From: a virus
Virus record (IMG/VR): IMGVR_UViG_3300032293_000302
Location: 1-20,110 of that record
Length of the DNA: 20,110 bases
Direction: 5' to 3' (one strand)
Shown here: positions 1 to 4,515 of the stretch, piece by piece
Layout: every line of letters begins with the position of its first letter
How positions within the stretch are numbered: the stretch's first letter is position 1
The notes under the pieces: model-generated
The model's input: the letters and a program-made list of their open reading frames with translations, nothing else
Told to the model about the DNA's origin: nothing
Databases searched by the model: none
Made by a program: the position numbers and the translations under genes

Positions 1-71
1 TACACGGCCTTGACAGTTGCGTTGCGGTTTCGGCGTTGGGAGCCTCTCTTTTGGATGGGTTGTTCGGGCAT
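1..71 (-). CDS. 5' end of an unidentified basic protein (3' part outside window)
   Basis: An ATG at 71-69 opens a frame that runs off the window edge without a stop, giving 23 codons. The peptide begins MPEQPIQKRG and continues with several Arg, Asn and Lys residues, so the N-terminus is basic and probably disordered. The start sits 2 nt beyond the stop codon (76-74) of the preceding gene. It is directly preceded by the C-rich leader CTAATCCCCTAACC also found before other genes of this module, which supports the start. The spacing implies co-transcription with the early-type operon. Too little is visible to assign a function. Confidence 0.6.
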   Translation of the reverse strand, partial: MPEQPIQKRGSQRRNRNATVKAV

Positions 72-90
72 GGTTAGGGGATTAGTTGGT
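72..90 (-). promoter_or_regulatory. C-rich leader motif, copy at start 71
   Basis: Read on the minus strand, ACCAACTAATCCCCTAACC directly abuts the ATG at 71. It is one of four close copies in this module and overlaps the stop codon of the upstream gene. A translation-initiation or regulatory role is inferred only from position and repetition. Confidence 0.4.
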
Positions 91-319
91 ACTTGCGTCC
101 GTTGTGTTCAATGATTTCGGGGGGTCGGTTGTTTCTGATTGCGCCATGTGAATTCTCATAGTAGATTTCATTGCCTTGAGAATCGTATTTACACTTATCC
201 CAAAATCCAGAGCAATTTTCTCTGTAGATTGTTCTGCTATTCTTATCTCGGATTTCCAAGTCACCATTCGCCTCAAAATCCCAGTTCAGCCATTGGCCGA
301 TTGTTTGTCCGTCTTTCAT
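74..319 (-). CDS. Small protein with two 21-residue D.....IY.EN..G repeats
   Basis: This is an 81-residue protein. The ATG at 319-317 is preferred over the start at 391 because the 391 start would overlap the upstream gene by 71 nt, whereas 319 lies 1 nt after that gene's stop. The middle holds two tandem units with a period of 21: residues 24-38 (RDKNSRTIYRENCSG) and 45-59 (YDSQGNEIYYENSHG). They share D, I-Y, E-N and G at equivalent places. The units resemble YD/RHS-like beta-hairpin repeats seen in small phage proteins. The C-terminus is HNGRKYQLIP. No catalytic motif is visible and the function is unknown. It lies between the 149-residue gene and the truncated basic gene in one operon. 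Confidence 0.7.
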   Translation of the reverse strand: MKDGQTIGQWLNWDFEANGDLEIRDKNSRTIYRENCSGFWDKCKYDSQGNEIYYENSHGAIRNNRPPEIIEHNGRKYQLIP

Positions 320-320
320 C

Positions 321-770
321 TTAACTGGTTTTAAAAGTAACAGCGATGCTTGGTTTTGTCCCTTTGGCGGGACATACGGGGACCGCTTCACCCGTAGCTT
401 CGTCGTACACCGTTGCCTTGCCAGCGTTGCGGAAGGCCATTTTCAGCAGTTCTTCACGGGCTTTCATGGATGCCTGCAGGTCGCTCCACACTTGGTCGTG
501 CTGGTAGTCGGGTGTCAACGCCCCCTCCTTGACTTGAATCTCTGCACCGAAGGCGGAAAAGGTCTTGCCGTGCTTTTCCGCTTCGTCCCTCACGATGTCC
601 TCGGTCGCCTTTAGGACTTGCTCCAGGGCTTTGACGACCGCCTTCAAGCGTACATGGGCGGCGATGGGGTTGACCTCGCCTTCCTCGATGCGGAGGATAA
701 GGCCAGCGGCGATGTCGGCGATGTCCTGCTTGGAGATGTCCGACTTGGGGATGGTTACTAAATGGTTCAT
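321..770 (-). CDS. Conserved-type phage hypothetical protein, helical
   Basis: This is a 149-residue protein. The ATG at 770 overlaps the upstream stop as ATGA, which fixes the start and rejects a longer frame opening at 866. Residues 12-115 look almost entirely helical, with a charged amphipathic stretch at 36-66 and another at 92-113 (VWSDLQASMKAREELLKMAF). The C-terminal tail (121-149) is extended, reading YDEATGEAVPVCPAKGTKPS and then alternating hydrophobic residues, which suggests a beta strand. The architecture recalls small proteins encoded beside recombination genes in Bacteroidota phages, but I do not recognise a characterised family. Its position two genes downstream of the probable annealing protein suggests an early, non-virion role. 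Confidence 0.75.
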   Translation of the reverse strand: MNHLVTIPKSDISKQDIADIAAGLILRIEEGEVNPIAAHVRLKAVVKALEQVLKATEDIVRDEAEKHGKTFSAFGAEIQVKEGALTPDYQHDQVWSDLQASMKAREELLKMAFRNAGKATVYDEATGEAVPVCPAKGTKPSIAVTFKTS

Positions 771-1012
771 GGCATTTTGGTGGTTTGTTTGGATTGGAAT
801 AGAAGATAGAAGGAGTAAACTTTGCCGTTCCAAAGTTGACCATACGGCAGGTGTGCCGAGAACCAAAGCAGTTCGCTCAAAGTCAAATCATGGTGCGAAT
901 AATTGGTTTTTAATATATCAAGCAACTTTTCTCCAACAGTGGGGTGTTCTGCTTTAATGTCGAGTATAGCCTTGTACACATCGGCGTTGCATTGGGTCAG
1001 TAGGTTGTCCAT
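767..1012 (-). CDS. Small hypothetical protein
   Basis: This is an 81-residue protein starting MDNLLTQCNA. The start at 1012 lies 3 nt beyond the stop of the annealing-protein gene, and its own TGA forms an ATGA overlap with the next gene. The N-terminal 45 residues look helical and the second half is aromatic-rich (SELLWFSAHL, then Y/F/W-rich). There is no signal peptide and no recognisable motif. Tight coupling on both sides supports it as a real gene of the early module. Function unknown. Confidence 0.65.
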   Translation of the reverse strand: MDNLLTQCNADVYKAILDIKAEHPTVGEKLLDILKTNYSHHDLTLSELLWFSAHLPYGQLWNGKVYSFYLLFQSKQTTKMP

Positions 1013-1015
1013 GGC

Positions 1016-1576
1016 TTATTTTTTAGAGAGTTGGTTTTGGATGAATACGATGCCCTTCTCGAAACGGGCGGGGGTCATTTGGTCAAAATCTTTCATGAAC
1101 CGCTCCTGCTGGTCAGCGGGGAGTTTCTGCACCAGTTTGAGGAAGTCGGCTTTGAGCGTTGCAACGGTTAGGTCGTCGTAGGCGGGAACAAGGCCGAGTT
1201 TGTCGGTCAAGTCATTGAACTGGTCCTGCTTGGCAATAGCCATGGAAACCTCGTTGGCGCTGGCAATGCTCGTTTCAATCCCGATTCCAAGGGCGGCCAA
1301 GGCACGGCCAAAGGCAGAGGTTTCGCAGTTTTCGACATAACTCGTTTTGTTAATCATGGACGAGGTGCGGTCCTCATGGGCATGGCCCGTTGCACGGATG
1401 CGGCCATCGGCATCCCGAATCATTGCTTTGATGCAGCAGCGGTCGGGTTGCAGGTCAACGAGGTCGGATTCAATGGACCAACCTGCATAGGCTGGCTCGT
1501 TGCGGAAGAACAGGAGGCGTTGGTTGACTTCAACATAGTCCTTGCCTTTGATGTTGGTGGTTTTAAACTTGTGCAT
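1016..1576 (-). CDS. Probable single-strand annealing / recombination protein (Sak3/ERF-like)
   Basis: This is a 186-residue protein. The ATG at 1576 follows the C-rich leader; a TTG at 1606 could add 10 residues but lies inside the upstream small gene. The N-terminal two thirds contain YVEVNQRLLFFR (14-25), then an extended beta region with ATGHAHED (62-69). Next comes the conserved block INKTSYVENCETSAFGRALA (75-94), followed by LGIGIETSIASANEV (96-110). That block is typical of phage single-strand annealing proteins of the Rad52-like/ERF/Sak group, in which the beta core and following helices bind ssDNA and assemble rings. The C-terminal 70 residues are helical and variable. Its presence defines this module as DNA recombination/replication. 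The superfamily is fairly likely; the exact family is uncertain. Confidence 0.55.
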   Translation of the reverse strand: MHKFKTTNIKGKDYVEVNQRLLFFRNEPAYAGWSIESDLVDLQPDRCCIKAMIRDADGRIRATGHAHEDRTSSMINKTSYVENCETSAFGRALAALGIGIETSIASANEVSMAIAKQDQFNDLTDKLGLVPAYDDLTVATLKADFLKLVQKLPADQQERFMKDFDQMTPARFEKGIVFIQNQLSKK

Positions 1577-1595
1577 GGTTTGGGGTTTAGTTGGT
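1577..1595 (-). promoter_or_regulatory. C-rich leader motif, copy at start 1576
   Basis: Minus-strand ACCAACTAAACCCCAAACC directly precedes the ATG of the annealing protein and contains the stop codon of the upstream 39-residue gene. It is nearly identical to the copies at 72-90 and 1707-1725. Confidence 0.4.
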
Positions 1596-1706
1596 GATAA
1601 TTGCAAAAAAGAATCTGCCGAAAAATGCGAGGCCGAGGCAGGCGGTCAGCACGATGTAACCCGTCGCAAGGGCGGCTTTGAGTTTGGTTTTGGTTTCGTG
1701 GGTCAT
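1587..1706 (-). CDS. 39-residue single-pass membrane peptide
   Basis: The ATG at 1706 opens a 39-codon frame ending at TAA 1589-1587. The N-terminus, MTHETKTKLK, is charged. Residues 11-37 form one hydrophobic segment containing YIVLTACLGLAFFG, followed by a single Arg and FFFAIITN, so a single transmembrane helix with the basic end in the cytoplasm is expected. The gene fills the space between its neighbours exactly. It is preceded by the C-rich leader, and its stop codon lies inside the leader of the next gene. That placement is the main evidence for reality. It could be an accessory membrane factor (superinfection, lysis timing or signalling); nothing in the sequence decides. Confidence 0.6.
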   Translation of the reverse strand: MTHETKTKLKAALATGYIVLTACLGLAFFGRFFFAIITN

Positions 1707-1725
1707 GGTTTTGGGGTTAGTTGTT
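1707..1725 (-). promoter_or_regulatory. C-rich leader motif, copy at start 1706
   Basis: Minus-strand CAACTAACCCCAAAACC abuts the ATG at 1706 and includes the TAA of the preceding gene. It is the third copy of the leader. Confidence 0.4.
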
Positions 1726-1965
1726 GAACATATTGTGGGTCATAACGCCATTCTTGAAAATCCAATGGCCTTGCACATCGGTGCTGGTTTCTTCGTACAC
1801 ATGGACCTCGTATTCCTCCGTAAGGCACTTGGCTATTGCAAAAGCCGAACCCTTGCTATATGAGGTTACGAGGGTGTACTGGTCGCCTCCGCAGATTTCT
1901 TTGGACACGGGGTCAGTCGTTGATTCTACGACGATGACGGGGTATTTTTTGATGGTTTGTGGCAT
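1717..1965 (-). CDS. First gene of the leftward early unit, hypothetical
   Basis: This is an 82-residue protein beginning MPQTIKKYPVIVVESTTDP. The ATG at 1965 is preferred to a TTG at 1989, because a TTG start would lie on the candidate -7 box (1994-1987). The sequence looks mixed alpha/beta: strand VIVVES, strand YTLVTSYSKG, helix AFAIAKCLTEE, strand EVHVYEE, then a WIFKNGVMTHN tail. This is compatible with a small compact soluble fold. No motif is recognised. As the first gene after the divergent promoter region it may be expressed early and strongly; that is inferred from position only. Confidence 0.65.
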   Translation of the reverse strand: MPQTIKKYPVIVVESTTDPVSKEICGGDQYTLVTSYSKGSAFAIAKCLTEEYEVHVYEETSTDVQGHWIFKNGVMTHNMFNN

Positions 1966-1980
1966 GGTTGGTGGTTTAGT
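1966..1980 (-). promoter_or_regulatory. C-rich leader motif, variant at start 1965
   Basis: Minus-strand ACTAAACCACCAACC directly precedes the ATG at 1965. It is a weaker match to the leader at the next three starts of the operon, but here it lies in non-coding sequence downstream of a candidate promoter, so coding constraint cannot explain it. Confidence 0.4.
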
Positions 1981-1986
1981 GTCCGA

Positions 1987-1994
1987 CAAAGTTA
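1987..1994 (-). promoter_or_regulatory. Candidate leftward promoter -7 box TAACTTTG
   Basis: TAACTTTG on the minus strand matches the Bacteroidota -7 consensus TAnnTTTG exactly and lies 21 nt upstream of the ATG at 1965. It predicts a start point near 1980, just before the C-rich leader. No convincing -33 TTTG is seen at the usual distance, so this rests on the -7 box and its position. Confidence 0.45.
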
Positions 1995-2122
1995 CAACGC
2001 CTCTACCATTTTGCGACCGCTCGTGTCATTTTTTTATGATTTTCTTTTTGGGCATTTACACCCGATGCGGTATAAGATTTTCAAAACTCTCTGTTTTCGC
2101 CATATTTCTGCGCTATCGGGTA

Positions 2123-2130
2123 TAAATTTG
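2123..2130 (+). promoter_or_regulatory. Candidate rightward promoter -7 box TAAATTTG
   Basis: TAAATTTG matches TAnnTTTG exactly and ends 4 nt before the ATG at 2135. Transcription would begin on or next to the start codon, implying a leaderless message for the endolysin unit. It is flanked by the repeated TGCGGTAT. A -33 box is not clear. Confidence 0.45.
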
Positions 2131-2134
2131 CGGT

Positions 2135-2386
2135 ATGACCTACCACTCCACCCGACCCGCCAAAGCCCTCACAAACGCCTTGGAGCGGCTGATGATAGCC
2201 GTTGCACCCGCTGACCTGGAGCAGAACCACGCCCTCCTGTGCGAATACCGCCGTGCCTGCGAGTTGCTGGGCTACGACCCCGCCAAGGCTCAATGGTCGG
2301 GGATTCACGAGGTGTCTGCCTCCCAGTTGCCCACCGAGCAGGATCATACCGTTTGTTATTACCCCCTCTTAAACCCCGAAGAATGA
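2135..2386 (+). CDS. Hypothetical protein co-transcribed with the endolysin
   Basis: This is an 83-residue protein beginning MTYHSTRPAKALTNALERLM. It is one of only two genes on the plus strand, and its TGA overlaps the amidase start as ATGA. Residues 8-48 look helical (EYRRACELLGYDPAKAQW). The C-terminal third is less structured and ends YYPLLNPEE. There is no transmembrane segment or signal peptide, so it is not an obvious holin. Coupling to the amidase suggests a lysis-related or regulatory role, but no function is visible. Confidence 0.65.
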   Translation: MTYHSTRPAKALTNALERLMIAVAPADLEQNHALLCEYRRACELLGYDPAKAQWSGIHEVSASQLPTEQDHTVCYYPLLNPEE

Positions 2387-2808
2387 GAAACATCACCCAC
2401 CTCGTTGTGCATTGCACGGCCACGCCTAAGAACACCACCATCGCATCCATCCGCCGCCATTGGAAGGAGGGGTTGGGCTGGAAGGCGGTGGGCTATCACA
2501 AAATTATAGAACCCAACGGGAACATCCTCACGCTTGCGACGGATGACAAGACCACCAACGGGGTTGCAGGACACAACGCTACTTCGCTCCATGTGTCCTA
2601 CATCGGGGGGAAGGATAGCGACGACCGAAGCATTCAGCAGAGGCAAGCCATCGCAGGGGTGCTGCTCTCTTGGTTGCAGAAGTACCCCAAGGCCCGCATT
2701 TGTGGCCATCGGGACTTTCCAGGGGTTGCGAAGGAGTGCCCGCAGTTTAACGCTGAAAAGGAGTACGGCTACCTGTACCTAACCGCCAACGATACGCAGG
2801 AGGGATAG
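2383..2808 (+). CDS. Endolysin: N-acetylmuramoyl-L-alanine amidase (Amidase_2, T7-lysozyme type)
   Basis: This is a 141-residue protein with MRNITHLVVH at the N-terminus. The ATG at 2383 overlaps the previous stop; a longer frame from 2239 is rejected because it runs through the upstream gene. The residues expected for T7-lysozyme-like zinc amidases are present in order: H10 (VVHCTAT), Y38 (GYHK), H109 (CGHRDFPG), K117 and C119 (KECPQF). These correspond to the H/Y/H/K/C set that binds zinc and cleaves the bond between muramic acid and L-alanine. Length matches a single-domain endolysin with no cell-wall-binding domain. There is no signal peptide, so it needs a holin, encoded on the opposite strand at 4016-4240. 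Confidence 0.9.
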   Translation: MRNITHLVVHCTATPKNTTIASIRRHWKEGLGWKAVGYHKIIEPNGNILTLATDDKTTNGVAGHNATSLHVSYIGGKDSDDRSIQQRQAIAGVLLSWLQKYPKARICGHRDFPGVAKECPQFNAEKEYGYLYLTANDTQEG

Positions 2809-2815
2809 TTTGCGG

Positions 2816-2838
2816 AAGGTAGCGGATTCCGCTACTTT
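2816..2838. terminator. Hairpin between convergent operons
   Basis: AAGGTAGCGG and CCGCTACTTT form a 10-bp stem (one G-T pair) around a 3-nt loop ATT. It begins 7 nt after the amidase stop and lies between convergent units. It has no long T-tract, only A/T at both ends of the stem, which would serve either direction. Confidence 0.6.
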
Positions 2839-2842
2839 AGGC

Positions 2843-2859
2843 GTACGATTTCTTCGTAC
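2843..2859. terminator. Second hairpin between convergent operons
   Basis: GTACGA and TCGTAC form a perfect 6-bp stem with loop TTTCT, 4 nt from the first hairpin and 3 nt from the phosphoesterase stop. It is weak alone. With its neighbour it probably insulates the two converging transcripts. Confidence 0.4.
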
Positions 2860-2862
2860 AGG

Positions 2863-3747
2863 TTAATACAATCGGTCCGCAGGCGTGAAGGTGGCGTGGA
2901 GTTGCAACTCTGGACCTTTGTTGTCCTTGCTTGCGTTCCTGCTGGTTTCCAACTTCATCCAATATCCGCCCAAAGGCTTCGGGCCTCTTCCTCGCTCAGT
3001 GTGAAAGCCCATGTAGCCCCCATCCCATTCTTCCTTGTAAGTCGCAGTACGCAGTTGGTGAATAGGTTTTTGAAGGAGCGTTTTGGTAGAACGGTCATAG
3101 CGGTGAATCATATTTTGGTGATAGTACAATTCGTGGACATGGCCCATCCAAGTCAAGTCGTAGCCTTCGGTTCCGGCAAGGAGCCTCTGATCGTGAATTA
3201 CTCCGCGGCTGACCACCCCTCCCCCACTATGCCCATGAAAATAATGCACTACGAAGTTTACGCCACGGATTGTGTCGTGAAGCACTCGGATGTCAATGGT
3301 TCCTCCGTAGCCACCAAGTTGAACCGTTGTTCCTGCCTCGTAGTTTAAAATACTGGTAACGGCCAAGAGCGGGTCAAATTCGGTATGCTTGATGATGCTG
3401 GTTTCGTGGTTCCCGTAGCCGATTAAAAGAATGTGATTGGCGTATGGCTTCAACCAATTGGCCGCATCTTCGGTGACCGCTTGCAGATAGTTGTTGACTT
3501 GGTGTTCGGGGCGCACTCCTGACTTGTCAGCCCGTTTATCATAACGGCCACCCATAAGGCAAAGGGTATCGCCGTTTAGTATGATGGCGGCATTCCTGCG
3601 CAAGGCTTCGTCCAAATGATTTTTGAGCAACCCCCTATCGCAATGCGGGTTGTCCCAATGCAGGTCGCTGATGAGCAAGAACTCCTGCCCGCTTTGGCAG
3701 GTAATGTCATGGATGTTTCGGGAATGCTTGGTGAGTGGTAGAATCAT
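2863..3747 (-). CDS. Calcineurin-like metallophosphoesterase
   Basis: This is a 294-residue protein. The five metal-binding blocks of the family appear in order: D28-x-H30 (ISDLHWD), G59-D60 (LNGDTL), G112-N113-H114-E115 (GYGNHET), H168/H171 (HYFHGH) and G202-H203-x-H205 (MGHVHELYY). They predict a dinuclear metal centre hydrolysing phosphomono- or diesters. The start at 3747 overlaps the upstream stop as ATGA. It is the last gene of the long minus-strand operon, after holin-type genes. Related enzymes in phages may act on nucleic acids or nucleotides; the substrate cannot be read from the sequence. The C-terminal 60 residues (GYWMKLETSR and onward) are variable. Confidence 0.85.
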   Translation of the reverse strand: MILPLTKHSRNIHDITCQSGQEFLLISDLHWDNPHCDRGLLKNHLDEALRRNAAIILNGDTLCLMGGRYDKRADKSGVRPEHQVNNYLQAVTEDAANWLKPYANHILLIGYGNHETSIIKHTEFDPLLAVTSILNYEAGTTVQLGGYGGTIDIRVLHDTIRGVNFVVHYFHGHSGGGVVSRGVIHDQRLLAGTEGYDLTWMGHVHELYYHQNMIHRYDRSTKTLLQKPIHQLRTATYKEEWDGGYMGFHTERGRGPKPLGGYWMKLETSRNASKDNKGPELQLHATFTPADRLY

Positions 3748-4019
3748 TGCATGGCTTTTAGCGTTGCGTTCTCGGACTCAAGTGCATGGATGGTAGTTTC
3801 CAAACATTCTATCCGCTGACGCAAAACTACAAGTTCATTGCGTAATTCTATTAACTCTTTGTTTTGTGCTTCGGCCGTAGCCTGCCACATAGCCAGCACC
3901 GCTTGCGCTTGCTTGACCTGGAGGGAATCCGCTTGGAAGCGTCCCCGTGTCAGCCAAGCAACTGCACCCCCGACGATTGCGGAGATGGACCCGATGATAG
4001 TGGTTTCAATCAGGTTCAC
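3744..4019 (-). CDS. Small membrane-anchored coiled-coil protein (lysis-region accessory, spanin-like architecture)
   Basis: This is a 91-residue protein starting at a GTG (4019-4017) that overlaps the holin stop as GTGA; its own stop overlaps the phosphoesterase start. Residues 6-24 (TTIIGSISAIVGGAVAWLT) form one transmembrane helix, followed by a basic RGRFQ. Residues 33-90 show a heptad-like coiled coil (ELIELRNELVVLRQRIECLE). A TM anchor plus coiled coil beside a holin resembles inner-membrane spanins or holin accessory proteins. No cognate outer-membrane lipoprotein was found, so a spanin role is tentative. Confidence 0.7.
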   Translation of the reverse strand: MNLIETTIIGSISAIVGGAVAWLTRGRFQADSLQVKQAQAVLAMWQATAEAQNKELIELRNELVVLRQRIECLETTIHALESENATLKAMQ

Positions 4020-4240
4020 GCCTTGGGTGCTTCGGGTTTAGCCTTTACTTTCTCCACGGCCATCCAACCTACTGATAGCAAAGTAATTATCGCACCGATA
4101 ATTTCGGTGAGCGTGGCGGCATCAATGACACCTTTGGCGACGAGTGTACCACCGATAAATGTCAGCAAGTGGCGAAGTAGTGCGATGACGGCTGATTGCA
4201 TGAGGTTGGGTTTGTTAGGGTTGCGCTTAAATAGTCCCAT
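4016..4240 (-). CDS. Holin (Pam3-gp28-like)
   Basis: This is a 74-residue protein. The ATG at 4240 is chosen because it begins 11 nt after the upstream stop; a longer frame from 4345 would overlap the upstream gene by 94 nt. After a basic MGLFKRNPNK the core reads ALLRHLLTFIGGTLVAKGVI (19-38), then DAATLTEIIGAIITLLSVGW, giving two hydrophobic segments split by a short acidic turn, and then a basic tail. This arrangement and the RHLLT..GG.LVAKG..D pattern match small phage holins that permeabilise the inner membrane and release the endolysin. Confidence 0.75.
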   Translation of the reverse strand: MGLFKRNPNKPNLMQSAVIALLRHLLTFIGGTLVAKGVIDAATLTEIIGAIITLLSVGWMAVEKVKAKPEAPKA

Positions 4241-4251
4241 GATGGTATATG

Positions 4252-4515
4252 TTATTTGCTTTGCGGTGTTGCAAATTTTTGATAATCTGCGGTGTATTGT
4301 TCGTCCCATCCGAGATATGTATGCACGCCGCAAGGGGCGGGCCAAACGATGTATGGGTTGAGCGATGCAGGGCAGTCGTCTTGGAATAACACATCCACGC
4401 AGACGGTGTTATCTATCGTGCCGACTGGCACGGCGGAGTCCAGCGGTTGCAGGGTTGCGAGCAACTTTTCAGCGGTGGCCCCGTCGGGGAAGGCAAACTT
4501 GCGGAAGGTGGGCAT
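4252..4515 (-). CDS. Small hypothetical phage protein
   Basis: This is an 87-residue protein starting MPTFRKFAFPDGATAEKLLA. The start overlaps the fibre stop by one base (TAATG). The N-terminus suggests a small alpha/beta domain (helix 13-22, strands TVCVDVLF). The C-terminal half has two Cys (CPASL, PCGVHTY) and an aromatic LGWDEQYTADYQKF. Similar short proteins occur between tail-fibre and holin genes in Bacteroidota phages, without a known role. A link to the fibre (chaperone or tip) or to lysis is possible but unproved. Confidence 0.65.
   Translation of the reverse strand: MPTFRKFAFPDGATAEKLLATLQPLDSAVPVGTIDNTVCVDVLFQDDCPASLNPYIVWPAPCGVHTYLGWDEQYTADYQKFATPQSK

Larger units (their letters stand above)
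1966..2134. promoter_or_regulatory. Divergent intergenic control region
   Basis: This 169-bp non-coding gap separates leftward genes (start 1965) from rightward genes (start 2135) and is the longest gap in the window. It is AT-rich in the middle (2030-2060). It holds -7-type boxes in both directions, an exact 8-bp direct repeat TGCGGTAT (2066-2073 and 2129-2136), and a 7-bp inverted repeat ACCCGAT/ATCGGGT (2060-2066 and 2115-2121). Such repeats suggest binding sites for a regulator acting on both promoters. No regulator gene is recognised in the window. Confidence 0.6.

Noticed and set aside
320-391. Longer start at 391 for the 81-residue repeat protein
   Set aside because: It would overlap the upstream gene by 71 nt; the ATG at 319 abuts the upstream stop as elsewhere in the operon.
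2067-2081. Possible extra promoter GTATAAGATTTT
   Set aside because: It lacks the TTTG end of the -7 consensus; kept only as part of the repeated sequence in the control region.
2239-2382. N-terminal extension of the amidase to 2239
   Set aside because: It lies wholly inside the preceding gene in another frame; the ATGA overlap at 2383 fits the operon style and the T7-lysozyme length.
4241-4345. Longer holin start at 4345
   Set aside because: It would overlap the 87-residue gene and add a basic stretch not expected in a holin; the ATG at 4240 is 11 nt past the upstream stop.
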